Below, piece by piece: positions 1 through 9,371 of a stretch of DNA of 64,000 bases. This DNA is from JAHEJN01 sp963787285 (GTDB lineage Bacteria; Actinomycetota; Acidimicrobiia; Acidimicrobiales; JAHEJN01). The notes below the pieces were generated by a model. It saw only the letters and a program-made list of their open reading frames with translations, searched no databases and was not told the DNA's origin. The stretch spans positions 124,001-188,000 of the forward strand of contig CAWBCM010000001.1 of NCBI GenBank assembly GCA_963787285.1. Direction: 5' to 3'. The translations under genes were made by a program, and so were the position numbers. Position 1 is the stretch's first letter. The number at the start of each line of letters is the position of its first letter.

Positions 1-3000
1 GACCTCGACGACACCCTGTTCGTCGCCGCCGGGGCCGGTTCGGGGAAGACCACGGCCCTGGTCGGTCGCCTCGAGGCGTTGGTGCGATCGGGTGTGGCGC
101 TCACATCGGTTGCGGCCATCACCTTCACCGAGAAGGCCGCGTCCGAGCTGCGCGATCGGTTGCGTTCGCGCCTCGCCGAACGGGCGCGCTCACTCGAGCT
201 CACGGCGATCGAGCGTGAACGATGTCGGGATGCCCTCGACGACATCGACGCCGCCGCGGTGTCGACCCTTCACGCCTTCGCCCAGCGGCTGTTGTCGGAG
301 CATCCGATCGAAGCGGGCCTGCCCCCGGGCATCGAAGTGCTCGACGAGATCGGCAGCGACATCGATTTCGACGAACGCTGGCGCGGCTTCCTCGATCGCA
401 TCGTCGAGAATCCCGATCTCGAGCCGTCGCTGCTCATCGCCCGAGCGATGAACGTGGGCATCGACCACCTTCGCGACATTGCCCGTTCGTTCGACCAGAA
501 CTGGGACCTCGTCGCCGAACGAGTGGTACCCCACGATGCGCCGGCACCGGTGCTCGACGGAATCGCCACGATCGTCGCCGAGCTCCGTGAGCTCGCCGAT
601 CTCCGTCGCTTCTGCACCAACGAGACCAACGCCATGTGCAAGGTCCTCGACGACCTGCACGAGCTGGCCGAACGTATCGAGGCCACCGACGACCCCGTCG
701 ACGCGTTCGGACTGCTCCACCAGCCGAAGGACCCGCCGGCGTATTCGCGGACGGGCGCCAAGGGCGACTGGACCCACCCCGACTCGCCGATCGACGACGT
801 GCGTGCGGCGGTGGCGGCCTTCCAGCAGCGCCGCCTCGAGTGGTGCAAGGACATCCTCGGGCACGCGCTCAACGTGCTCGCGAAGGCCATCGGTGGATTC
901 ACGCTCGCCGAGGCCGAGCGTCGTCGACGCGAGGGACGCCTCGAGTTCCACGACCTCCTGGTGTTGGCCCGTCAGCTGCTGCGCGATCCGACGCATGGTC
1001 ACGACGTGAGGCTCGCCGCCGGCCGCCGGTACCAGCGGCTCCTGCTCGACGAGTTTCAGGACACCGACCCCATCCAGATCGAACTGGCGGTGCTGTTGGC
1101 CACGCCGCCGGCCGCTGACGACCATCGGCTGGGATGGGCGGAGCTTGAGCCCGAGCCCGGCCGGCTGTTCTTCGTCGGCGACCCGAAACAGTCGATCTAC
1201 CGGTTTCGGCGGGCCGACGTCGGGCTCTACCTCCGCGCCGACGAACGCTTCGGCCATCCGACTCGCTCCTTGGTCACCAACTTCCGTTCGACGGTGGGAG
1301 TCCTCGGCTGGGTGAACCACGTGTTCTCCGAGGTGATCACCGCCGAGGCACTGTCCCAGCCCGCCTATGAGCCCCTCGTCGCCGCCCGCACCGACCAGCC
1401 CGATGGGCCGGCGGTCACCCTGCTGGGTGTCGAACCGGCTCCCGACGGCACGAGGGCCACCGAGCTGCGGCACCGCGAGGCCGCCGATGTCGTCGCCGCC
1501 ATACGCGCCGTCGTCGCCGACGGCTGGCACGTGCGCGACCGCCACCTCGCCGGCGCGCCGGTCCGACCCGCTCGCCTGGGGGACATCTGCATCCTGTTGC
1601 CGGCTCGCACCTCGCTACCCCAGCTCGAACGAGCGCTCGACAACGCAGGCATTGCGTTCCGGGCCGAAGCCAGCTCGTTGCTGTACGGGTCCGCAGAAGT
1701 GCGCGATCTCATGGCCATCCTGCGGGCGATCGACGATCCCACCGATGAGCTCGCCCTCGTCACGGCCCTGCGTTCTCCGGCCTTCGGTTGCGGCGACGAC
1801 GACCTGTACCAGTATCGCTCGCACGGGGGTGCGTGGAACCACCAGACGCCGACGCCGGCCGATGCCGAGGTGGCGGTCCCGGTGGTCGACGCCATGCGCT
1901 GGCTGGCCGAGGCGCACCGATCTCGGTTGTGGTCGAGCCCCAGCGAGGTGCTCGATCGGGTTCTTCGTGAGCGAGGGCTCTTCGAGCTGGCCTTCGCCCA
2001 GGGGCGGTTCCGTGATCTGTGGCGGCGGTATCGGTTCGTGCTCGACCAGGCCCGCGCCTACGGCGACGCGGTGGGTGGCTCCCTGCGCGACTATCTCGCG
2101 TGGGTCGAACGCCAGGCGGCCGAGGGGTCGCGGTCGTCGGAGACCGTCCTTCCCGAAACCGACGACGACGCGGTTCGCATCCTCACCGTGCACGCGTCGA
2201 AGGGGCTCGAGTTCCCCATCACCATCGTCAGCGGGATGACCACCGCCGTCTCGGGCCGTCGCGCCGGTTTGCAGGTCGTGTTTCCGCCGAGCTCGGACAC
2301 CTTCGGCCTGTACGTGCGCAAGGGTGTGAGCACCGACGAGTTCGATCTGCACAAACCGCTCGACGAACAGATGGATCACCACGAGCGCCTACGACTGCTC
2401 TATGTGGCCTGCACTCGAGCGGTCGACCATCTCGTGGTGTCGTGCCACCGCAGCGCGCGAAAGAAGCCGGTGACCGAGCCGGAGAAGATGACGGCGGCCG
2501 AGCTGCTGTTCGCCGCCTCCGACGGCGCCGACTGGTCGCCCATCATGTCGGGCCGCGCTCCTCGATTCGACCGCCCGCCCCGGCCGTCGTTCCCCTCGCC
2601 ACCGGCACGTGCGATGTGGCAGGCCGAGCTCGAGTCGGCGATGACCGCGGCGGCTCGGCCTCGGGTCACGTCGGCCACGGCGGTGGCCAGGGCCGGTTTC
2701 GAGGCGGCCGACCCGGGCGTGGCCAAGGAGCCTCGCGACCTCGATCTGCCGCCGTGGCGTCGTGGTCGGTACGGCACGGCGGTGGGTCGCGCGGTGCACG
2801 CCGTGCTCCAGGCCGTCGATCTGGCCCAGCCCGACCTCGCCGGCCTCGATGCGCTGGCCGCGGCCCAGGCGGCGGCCGAAGGCGTCGACAGCCGAGCCGA
2901 GATCGTGGCGGCGCTGGCGCGGTCGGCGCTCACGACGGAAGTGGTGGGCCGCGCCGGGCGCGTCGCGCACTGGAAGGAGGTGTACGTGGCCGCGCCGATC

Positions 3001-3318
3001 GCCGGCTCACTGCTCGAGGGTTATGTCGACCTGGTCTTCGAGGACGGCGACCAACTGGTCGTCGTCGACTACAAGACCGATTTCGTCGCCGACGACGAGC
3101 ATCTCGCGGCCAAGCTCGTGCGGTATCGGCTCCAGCTCGGCTCGTACGCCCTGGCGGTCGAAGCCGCCACCGGCCGATCGGTCGGGCGAGCGGTGGTGGT
3201 CTTCTGCGATACCGACGGCGCTCGCGAAGCCGAGATCGACGATCTGGCTGCCGTCATGTTGGCGGCCGAGCAGGTGGTGGAGCAAGGTACGGGTCTCGAT
3301 CCCGTCGAAGTGGAGTGA
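1..3318 (+). CDS. RecB/AddA-type ATP-dependent helicase-nuclease (5' partial)
   Basis: The gene runs in from the left edge, and the reading frame is open from base 1. Superfamily 1A helicase motifs occur in order: Walker A GAGSGKTT (about residue 11 of the visible part), TFTEKAA, DEFQDTD (about 350), GDPKQSIYRFR, VHASKGLEF (about 730) and LLYVACTRA (about 800). The C-terminus ends with a PD-(D/E)XK nuclease signature, VDYKTD followed by a Q-x-x-x-YA segment (about 1022). This is the arrangement of AddA/AdnB-type subunits that process double-strand breaks for recombination. The partner subunit probably lies just left of the window. The AddA versus AdnA/B assignment is not settled. Confidence 0.9.
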   Translation, partial: DLDDTLFVAAGAGSGKTTALVGRLEALVRSGVALTSVAAITFTEKAASELRDRLRSRLAERARSLELTAIERERCRDALDDIDAAAVSTLHAFAQRLLSEHPIEAGLPPGIEVLDEIGSDIDFDERWRGFLDRIVENPDLEPSLLIARAMNVGIDHLRDIARSFDQNWDLVAERVVPHDAPAPVLDGIATIVAELRELADLRRFCTNETNAMCKVLDDLHELAERIEATDDPVDAFGLLHQPKDPPAYSRTGAKGDWTHPDSPIDDVRAAVAAFQQRRLEWCKDILGHALNVLAKAIGGFTLAEAERRRREGRLEFHDLLVLARQLLRDPTHGHDVRLAAGRRYQRLLLDEFQDTDPIQIELAVLLATPPAADDHRLGWAELEPEPGRLFFVGDPKQSIYRFRRADVGLYLRADERFGHPTRSLVTNFRSTVGVLGWVNHVFSEVITAEALSQPAYEPLVAARTDQPDGPAVTLLGVEPAPDGTRATELRHREAADVVAAIRAVVADGWHVRDRHLAGAPVRPARLGDICILLPARTSLPQLERALDNAGIAFRAEASSLLYGSAEVRDLMAILRAIDDPTDELALVTALRSPAFGCGDDDLYQYRSHGGAWNHQTPTPADAEVAVPVVDAMRWLAEAHRSRLWSSPSEVLDRVLRERGLFELAFAQGRFRDLWRRYRFVLDQARAYGDAVGGSLRDYLAWVERQAAEGSRSSETVLPETDDDAVRILTVHASKGLEFPITIVSGMTTAVSGRRAGLQVVFPPSSDTFGLYVRKGVSTDEFDLHKPLDEQMDHHERLRLLYVACTRAVDHLVVSCHRSARKKPVTEPEKMTAAELLFAASDGADWSPIMSGRAPRFDRPPRPSFPSPPARAMWQAELESAMTAAARPRVTSATAVARAGFEAADPGVAKEPRDLDLPPWRRGRYGTAVGRAVHAVLQAVDLAQPDLAGLDALAAAQAAAEGVDSRAEIVAALARSALTTEVVGRAGRVAHWKEVYVAAPIAGSLLEGYVDLVFEDGDQLVVVDYKTDFVADDEHLAAKLVRYRLQLGSYALAVEAATGRSVGRAVVVFCDTDGAREAEIDDLAAVMLAAEQVVEQGTGLDPVEVE

Positions 3319-3325
3319 CCTGTCC

Positions 3326-4159
3326 GTGACCCCCGATCCGTTCGTGACCCTCGACTGGCTGGCCAGTAACCCCGATGCGGTCGTCGCCGACTGCCGGTGG
3401 TATCTCGATGGCCGATCGGCCGCCGCGGCGTATCGGGCCGGCCATCTTCCCGGCGCGCGGTTCGTCGATCTCGACACCGATCTCTCCGATCCGCCGGGGC
3501 CGACCGGTCGTCATCCGCTGCCCGATCCGAGCGCTTTCGGCGACGCCATGCAACGCATCGGTGTGCACGCCGAGTCGACCGTCGTGGCCTATGACGACAC
3601 CGGTGGATACACCGCCGGCCGACTCTGGTGGATGCTCGACTCGATCGGCGTCACCTGCTTCGTGCTCGCCGGTGGCATCGGCGCCCACGCAGGACCACTC
3701 GAGGTCGGGCCCGATCCCGGACCGCAGCACCCGGGAACGCTCGTCGTCGATCGATGGCCCGCCGAGCGATTCGCGACCATCGACGACGTGCAAGCCGCGT
3801 CGGGTGACCCCTCGGTCACCCTCGTCGACGCCCGTTCGGCCGAACGTTTCGCCGGTGCCGAGAACTCGATCGATCCTCGTTTCGGCCACATTCCGGGTGC
3901 GGTCAGTCTGCCGGCACGCGACATCCTCGACCCCGACACCCTTCGCCCTGCCGCCGACCTCGAACGAGTTTTCGCCGCGGCCGGCATCGGGGCCGATACC
4001 GAGGTCATCGCCTACTGCGGGTCCGGGGTCAGCGCCTGTCTCGATCTGCTGGCGCTGCGGAGCTCGGGTCGCCAACGCGCCCGCCTGTACGTCGGCAGCT
4101 GGTCGGAATGGGGTGCCGATCCCGAGCGGCCGCTCGAGGCGGGTCATCATCGGGGCTGA
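3326..4159 (+). CDS. sseA: Tandem-rhodanese sulfurtransferase (thiosulfate/3-mercaptopyruvate type)
   Basis: This 277-residue protein has two rhodanese domains. The N-terminal one is the inactive type. The C-terminal one carries the persulfide-forming Cys at about residue 231 in the loop YCGSGVSA, and DARS and GHIPGA rhodanese motifs are present. It is expected to move sulfane sulfur from thiosulfate or 3-mercaptopyruvate to an acceptor in the cytoplasm. The GTG start lies 7 bases after the helicase stop, so the two are probably co-transcribed. CGSGVxA-type loops occur in both TST and MST enzymes, so substrate preference is not assigned. Confidence 0.88.
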   Translation: MTPDPFVTLDWLASNPDAVVADCRWYLDGRSAAAAYRAGHLPGARFVDLDTDLSDPPGPTGRHPLPDPSAFGDAMQRIGVHAESTVVAYDDTGGYTAGRLWWMLDSIGVTCFVLAGGIGAHAGPLEVGPDPGPQHPGTLVVDRWPAERFATIDDVQAASGDPSVTLVDARSAERFAGAENSIDPRFGHIPGAVSLPARDILDPDTLRPAADLERVFAAAGIGADTEVIAYCGSGVSACLDLLALRSSGRQRARLYVGSWSEWGADPERPLEAGHHRG

Positions 4160-4217
4160 GCACCGGGCGAGCTCCGGAGGCGTCGTCGGAGCGGCTCGGG
4201 CCAGGCATGATGGAGCA

Positions 4218-5471
4218 ATGAACAGTGCCGTCATGGATCGCCGGATCGCTGCTGCCCGTCGGGCATGGGGCCTCGACGGTGGCGTCGTGGTGGTTTCGGC
4301 CGGAGACCCGGCTCCGATCGCCGGTACCGACCAGCACTACCCGTTCCAGGCCCATCCCGACTTCCGGTATCTCACGGGCATCGAGACGCCCTCGGCGGTC
4401 TTGGCCATCGACCTCGCGACGGCCGAGACCGCGGTGTTCGAACCGCATCCGGGCGTCGATGACCGGGTGTGGCACGCCGACGAGGCGCCGGCCGGACGGC
4501 GCCTCGACGAGCTCGACGACTGGGTCGGTTCCCGTTCGGTCGACGGGGTCTTCGAGCTCGGTGCCACCGACGAACCGGCGACGGCATTGCGATCCGCGCT
4601 CGACGAGCTGCGGGTGGTCAAGGACGAGGTCGAGCTCGATGCCATGCGGCGGGCGGCAGCCGCCACCACCGCAGGCTTCGCGGCGCTCACCGGCTCGGTC
4701 GAACCCGGACTCACCGAGCGCCAGCTCCGGTCGGTGATCGAGGCCGGCTTCGGGTTCCACGGTGCTGATCGAACCGCCTACGCCAGCATCGTCGCCGGCG
4801 GACCGAACGCGGCCGTGCTGCACTTCAGTCCGTCGACCCGACCCGTCGGCGAGGGGGAGTTCCTGCTCGTCGACGCCGGCGCCAGCGTCGACGGCTACGC
4901 CTGCGACGTGACCCGAACGTGGGTGGTGGGCCCCGTGTCGGAACGCCACCGCAACGTGTGGGATGTGGTGTACTCGGCGCAACAGCTGGCCATCGAGCGC
5001 TGCGTCTCCGGTGCCGAGTACCGCGACCTCCACCTGGCCACCGCTCGCGACATGGCCGCCGGTCTGGTCGAGATCGGCCTCCTGCGCGGTGACCCGTCCG
5101 ATCTGGTGATGCGGGGCGCGATGGCGGTGTTCTTCCCCCATGGGGTCGGACACCTCATCGGGTTGAACGTGCACGATGTCGCCGGCTATGCGCCCGGCCG
5201 CGAGCGCACCGACGTCGGCGGGACGAGGTTCCTCCGCACCGACCGCCCACTCACCCACGGCATGGTGGTGACCATCGAGCCTGGCGTCTACTTCATCGAC
5301 GCGCTGCTCGACGACGACGCCACACGGACGCGACACGCCGACGACATCGTGTGGGACGAGGTCGCCCGGTACCGGGGCATCGGCGGCGTGCGGATCGAGG
5401 ACACGGTGCACGTGACCGACGGCGAGCCCGAGGTGCTCAGCGGGACGATCCCCAAGACCCTCGAGGTGTGA
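4218..5471 (+). CDS. M24 family aminopeptidase P (Xaa-Pro aminopeptidase)
   Basis: The 417-residue protein begins with an AMP_N-like domain (YPFQAHPDFRYLTGI) and continues into a pita-bread metallopeptidase. The expected dinuclear metal ligands are visible: Asp in LLVDAG, Asp in CDVTRTW, His in HGVGHLIGL, Glu in TIEPGVYF and Glu in IRIEDTVHV. Members remove N-terminal residues preceding proline. The ATG at 4218 follows GGAG with short spacing. The 3' end overlaps the convergent alkB gene by 35 bases. Confidence 0.88.
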   Translation: MNSAVMDRRIAAARRAWGLDGGVVVVSAGDPAPIAGTDQHYPFQAHPDFRYLTGIETPSAVLAIDLATAETAVFEPHPGVDDRVWHADEAPAGRRLDELDDWVGSRSVDGVFELGATDEPATALRSALDELRVVKDEVELDAMRRAAAATTAGFAALTGSVEPGLTERQLRSVIEAGFGFHGADRTAYASIVAGGPNAAVLHFSPSTRPVGEGEFLLVDAGASVDGYACDVTRTWVVGPVSERHRNVWDVVYSAQQLAIERCVSGAEYRDLHLATARDMAAGLVEIGLLRGDPSDLVMRGAMAVFFPHGVGHLIGLNVHDVAGYAPGRERTDVGGTRFLRTDRPLTHGMVVTIEPGVYFIDALLDDDATRTRHADDIVWDEVARYRGIGGVRIEDTVHVTDGEPEVLSGTIPKTLEV

Positions 5472-6111
5472 TCTCGCGGGCCCCGTCGGGTATCCGGCCG
5501 TCGGGTCCGTAACGGAACATCACGCTGAGGCGCGGATCGGCGTGGCTCACCTTGGGCACCGCGTGCTCCCAGCGGGTCTGTACCAGGCCGCCCATCACCA
5601 TAAGGTCGCCGCACGCCGGCACGATGCGTCGCCCGGGTCCACCACCGGTCGGTCGGAGTGCGAAGGGCCGGGCACCGCCGAGGGTGAGTATGGCGACGAC
5701 CGGATGCTCCACGTGGCGGCCGACGCGGTCGCCGTGCCAGGCGACGCTGTCGGCCCCGGAGCGGTACAGGTTGAAGCCGAGCCGATCGAACCGGCGGCCA
5801 TAGCGCAGGCCGAGAATCCGGGCGCCGTGGGTGAGAGCGGTCGGCACGACCTGGTCGTCGAGCGACAGGCCTGCGGTGAGGCGGGGCACGGCCACGACGC
5901 GGTCGTACATCGGGCGCTGGTGCTCCTGCCACGACAACCCGGCCACCAACCGGGCGAACAGCTCGTCGCCGCCGTTCATCCAGCCCCGGGCGAGGTCGAT
6001 CCAGCAGTGCGGATCGAGCTGGAGTCTTTCGAAGCGCACCGTCGGATCGACGGCAGGCTCGCCGGCGCCGAACAGCGAACCCTGGAAGGTGAGCGACTCG
6101 GCAGTGAACAT
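5437..6111 (-). CDS. alkB: AlkB-type 2-oxoglutarate/Fe(II) dioxygenase
   Basis: The 224-residue protein belongs to the AlkB family, which oxidatively removes alkyl groups from DNA or RNA bases. The H-x-D iron pair is in WHGDRVG, the distal His is in the HAVPKV region, and the 2-oxoglutarate-binding Arg is in PRLSVMFRYG. The middle motif GFNLYRSGADSVAWH matches the family's N-x-Y-x-x-G core. The ATG at 6111 is the last start before the alkB/phr spacer. It faces phr, and a perfect LexA-type box sits 13-28 bases upstream, so damage induction is likely. Confidence 0.85.
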   Translation of the reverse strand: MFTAESLTFQGSLFGAGEPAVDPTVRFERLQLDPHCWIDLARGWMNGGDELFARLVAGLSWQEHQRPMYDRVVAVPRLTAGLSLDDQVVPTALTHGARILGLRYGRRFDRLGFNLYRSGADSVAWHGDRVGRHVEHPVVAILTLGGARPFALRPTGGGPGRRIVPACGDLMVMGGLVQTRWEHAVPKVSHADPRLSVMFRYGPDGRIPDGAREITPRGSWGSSR

Positions 6112-6123
6112 CGCCTCACGATA

Positions 6124-6139
6124 TCGAACAGACGTTCGA
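6124..6139. promoter_or_regulatory. LexA (SOS) box between alkB and phr
   Basis: TCGAACAGACGTTCGA is a perfect palindrome with the Gram-positive/actinobacterial SOS consensus TCGAAC-N4-GTTCGA. It extends by one more pair to 18 bases. It lies in the 66-base gap between two divergent DNA-repair genes, so one site could control both. Confidence 0.85.
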
Positions 6140-6177
6140 TGTGCCAGAGTGTTCCGGAATACGGCAGAGTGGGGGAC

Positions 6178-7533
6178 ATGGTCGAAGCGCCGATGATCTT
6201 CTGGTTCCGCCGCGACCTCCGGCTGACCGACCATCCGGCGCTCGCGGCAGCCGCCGAACGCGGTCCGGTGCTGCCACTGTTCATCGACGATGCCGCGCTC
6301 CGAGAACCGTCGGGTGCCAATCGGCTGCATTTCCTGTCGGCATCGTTGCGATCACTCGACCGATCGATGGGCGGTCGTCTCGTGGTCCGCTCGGGCGACC
6401 CGGTGCACGTGATCGGATCGCTCCGGGAGGAGATCGGGGCCAGGTCCGTCGTGGCCACCGCCGACTTCGGACCCTACGGTCGTCGGCGCGACGAGCGCGT
6501 CGAGCGAGAGCTCGATTCCGACCACTTCGAGGTGTCGTTTCTCGACTCGCCCTACGCCGTGGCTCCCGGCAGCATCACCACCAAGACCGACACGCCCTAC
6601 AAGGTGTTCACGCCGTTCTACCGCGCGTGGATCGAGCACGGGCGCCCGCAGCCGAGCGTCGCACCCGACGTCGAGTGGTTCACCGGTGCCGCCACCGAGG
6701 GCATCCCCGATTCTCCCGATGTGGTGGCCGCGCTGCCTCGGGCCGGAGAGGACGCCGCGGCCGAGCGACTCGACTGGTTCCTCGACGGACCGGTCGACGA
6801 CTACCACGAGCGTCGAAACGATCCCGGTGTCGACGGCACCTCGCGCCTGTCTCCCTACCTCAAGTGGGGCACGCTGCATCCCCGGCAGATCCTCGCCCGG
6901 TTGGGACGCAGTTCCGGCGAGGATGTCTTCCGCAGCGAGATCGCCTGGCGGGAGTTCTACGCCGACGTCTTGTTCCACCGACCCGACTCGGCCCGCCGCG
7001 CCTTCGTCGAGACGCTCGCCGCAATCGAGTACGACGAGGGCGCCGTGGCCGACGAACGGTTCGAACGCTGGTGTCGTGGCGAGACCGGCTACCCGATCGT
7101 CGATGCGGGGATGCGCCAACTGCTGGCACAGGGGTGGATGCACAACCGGGTGCGCATGATCGTGGCCAGCTTCCTCGTGAAGGACCTCCACCTCGACTGG
7201 ACGCGCGGCGCCCGATGGTTCATGGAGCATCTGGTCGACGGCGATCTCGCATCGAACAACCATGGGTGGCAGTGGGTCGCGGGCACCGGCACCGACGCGG
7301 CTCCGTACTTCCGCGTGTTCAATCCCACGACCCAGAGCGCCAAGTTCGATCCCAGCGGTGCCTACCTGCGCCGGTGGATCCCCGAGATCGCCCACCTTTC
7401 CGACCGCCGAATCCACGAGCCGGCTAGCGACGAGGCGGGGCCGCCGGCAGGCTACCCGGCGCCGATCGTCGACCATGCCGCAGAACGCAACGAGGCCCTC
7501 GCTCGCTACGAACGGGCCAAGGCCTCCACCTAG
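6178..7533 (+). CDS. phr: Deoxyribodipyrimidine photolyase / cryptochrome family
   Basis: The 451-residue protein starts with the Rossmann antenna domain (IFWFRRDLRLTDHPAL). The FAD-binding C-terminal half carries SRLSPYLKWGTLHPRQ, WREFYAD, a GETGYPIVDAGMRQL helix, MHNRVRMI, and NNHGWQWVAGTGTDAAPYFR. These are hallmarks of class I CPD photolyases, which use blue light to split pyrimidine dimers. Protein motifs alone do not exclude a cryptochrome. The ATG at 6178 follows GTGGGGGAC. The SOS box shared with alkB supports a repair role. Confidence 0.9.
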   Translation: MVEAPMIFWFRRDLRLTDHPALAAAAERGPVLPLFIDDAALREPSGANRLHFLSASLRSLDRSMGGRLVVRSGDPVHVIGSLREEIGARSVVATADFGPYGRRRDERVERELDSDHFEVSFLDSPYAVAPGSITTKTDTPYKVFTPFYRAWIEHGRPQPSVAPDVEWFTGAATEGIPDSPDVVAALPRAGEDAAAERLDWFLDGPVDDYHERRNDPGVDGTSRLSPYLKWGTLHPRQILARLGRSSGEDVFRSEIAWREFYADVLFHRPDSARRAFVETLAAIEYDEGAVADERFERWCRGETGYPIVDAGMRQLLAQGWMHNRVRMIVASFLVKDLHLDWTRGARWFMEHLVDGDLASNNHGWQWVAGTGTDAAPYFRVFNPTTQSAKFDPSGAYLRRWIPEIAHLSDRRIHEPASDEAGPPAGYPAPIVDHAAERNEALARYERAKAST

Positions 7534-7611
7534 CCGGCCGACCGTCGGTCGTCGTTTCGCATGCCGGTCGGCGGGTTGCGATACTGCTGATCGACCACAC
7601 AGGAGATCACC

Positions 7612-8363
7612 ATGGCCGACGAAGTCCTCACCGAAACGCGGGACGCGTTCTCGTCATCACGCTGAACCGACCCGAGGCGATGAACGCCGTCAACACCGCG
7701 CTGGCCCAAGCTCTGCTCGAGGCCCTGGCTCGGCTCGATGACGACCCCGATCTGACCCTCGGGGTGCTCACCGGCGCCGGCCGTGGCTTTTCGGCCGGAA
7801 TGGACCTCAAGGCCTTCGCGGTCCAGGGTCCGCCGGTCGGCTTCCACGACTTCATCGAGAACGGCTCGCAGAAGCCCCTGATCGCCGCCATCGAGGGCTT
7901 CGCCCTGGCCGGTGGGCTCGAGATAGCGCTCACCTGTGACCTGCTCGTCGGCGCCGCCAACGCCCGATTCGGTATTCCCGAGACGGGTGTCGGGCTCTTC
8001 GCCGGCGCGGGTGGCCTCATGCGGCTGCCCCGACGGGTGCCCTATGGCGTGGCCATGGAGATGGCCCTGACCGCCAAGCCCATCACGGCCGAGGAGGCCC
8101 TCACGCATCGTCTGATCGACCGTATGGCCGAACCGGGGACCTCCCTCGACGTCGCCCTCGAGCTGGCCGGCCTCGTTGCCGTGAACGCTCCCCTCGCGGT
8201 GAAGGCGTCGAAGCAGGTATTGCGCAATGCGACCGGCCTCACCGAAGACGAGTTCTGGAAGATGCAGCGACCCCACATGGCCGCCGTGTTCTCCAGCGAG
8301 GACTCGAAGGAAGGCCCGGCGGCGTTCGCCCAGAAGCGCAAGCCCGAGTGGACGGGGCGCTGA
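7612..8363 (+). CDS. Enoyl-CoA hydratase/isomerase family protein, N-terminal frameshift
   Basis: The crotonase fold is clear: LNRPEAMNAVN, GRGFSAGMDLKAF (oxyanion hole), GFALAGGLEIALTCDLLVG and AEEALTHRLIDRM. The natural start is the ATG at 7612, preceded by AGGAG with good spacing, giving MADEVLTE. That frame then stops within a few codons. The conserved GRVLVITLNRP strand continues in the next frame, so one base is missing near 7634-7637. The ATG at 7680 would remove the first strand of the fold and is not credible as the true start. Substrate is unknown. The end overlaps the asparaginase start by 16 bases. Confidence 0.8.
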
Positions 8364-9358
8364 CGGCAACGCGGTGGTCGACCCCTGACGACCTCGTGAT
8401 CGAGGTCGTGCGTCGACCTGTCGTCGAATCGCGGCACCGGGTGGCGGTGGCGGTCGTCGACGGCACCGGCGAGCTCCTCGCCTCGCACGGCGACGTCGAC
8501 CTGATCGTCCCACCCCGTTCGGCGATCAAATCCGTCCAAGCGGTGCCGCTGGTCGCCTCCGGTGCCGCCGAGGCCTTCGACTTCTCCCCGGCCGAGCTGG
8601 CCCTGGCCTGTGCGAGCCACAGCGGCGAACCCGGACACCTCGACGCGGTCGAGGCCTTGCTCCACCGACTCGGCCTCGACGAGGAGGATCTCGAGTGTGG
8701 TCCGTCGCTGCCCCTCGACCCCGAGGCGAGCGCAGCATTCCTCGCTGCCGGTCAGCGCCCCCGCCGATTGGCCCACAACTGCTCGGGCAAACACGCCGGC
8801 TTCCTCGCACTGGCCCGCCATCTGGGTGTCGAGACCCGCGGCTACGTCGAACCGACCCATCCCGTGCAGGAGCGGGTGCTCGGTGCGGTGGCCGCAGCCT
8901 GTGATGTCGAGATCGGCGAGCTGGGCATCGACGGTTGTGGAGCGCCGGTGTTGTCGATGCCGCTGCGAAAGATCGCCCGCGGCTTCGCCTCGATGGTCGA
9001 CCCCAATGCGGCCCACGCCGACCCGGCACGTCGGGTGCGGGCCGCCGTGGCCACCGAGCCGTGGTTCGTCGCCGGCACCCGCCGTCTCGACACCCGGGTG
9101 TGTGCCGCGTTGGGCGATCGCGGGTACGTGAAGACCGGCGCCGAGGGTGTCTACGGCGGCGCGCTGGTCGACGGAGGCGTGGGTATCGCTCTCAAGGTCC
9201 TCGACGGGGCCACGCGTGCCGCCGAGGTGGCCATCGTCGAGGTGCTCCGGCGCCTCGGCGCCATCGACGGCGACGCCGACCTCGGCGATCTGTTGGTCCC
9301 GGTCGTCGAGAACGCGGGAGGCCAGGCGGTGGGCGAGATCCGGGTCGCCACCCGCTGA
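8348..9358 (+). CDS. L-asparaginase II family (Rhizobium-type) protein
   Basis: The 336-residue protein belongs to the thermolabile/Rhizobium etli-type asparaginase family, which is unrelated to the E. coli enzymes. Family features are RSAIKSVQAVPLVASGA with the Ser-Lys pair, CASHSGEPGHLD, HNCSGKHAGFLALARHLG, IDGCGAPVLSMPL, and KTGAEGVYGGAL near the C-terminus. The expected reaction is hydrolysis of asparagine to aspartate and ammonia. The GTG start is inside the end of the preceding hydratase gene, suggesting coupled translation, although no metabolic link is evident. Confidence 0.82.
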   Translation: MDGALTATRWSTPDDLVIEVVRRPVVESRHRVAVAVVDGTGELLASHGDVDLIVPPRSAIKSVQAVPLVASGAAEAFDFSPAELALACASHSGEPGHLDAVEALLHRLGLDEEDLECGPSLPLDPEASAAFLAAGQRPRRLAHNCSGKHAGFLALARHLGVETRGYVEPTHPVQERVLGAVAAACDVEIGELGIDGCGAPVLSMPLRKIARGFASMVDPNAAHADPARRVRAAVATEPWFVAGTRRLDTRVCAALGDRGYVKTGAEGVYGGALVDGGVGIALKVLDGATRAAEVAIVEVLRRLGAIDGDADLGDLLVPVVENAGGQAVGEIRVATR

Positions 9359-9371
9359 AGCGGCCTCCCGA

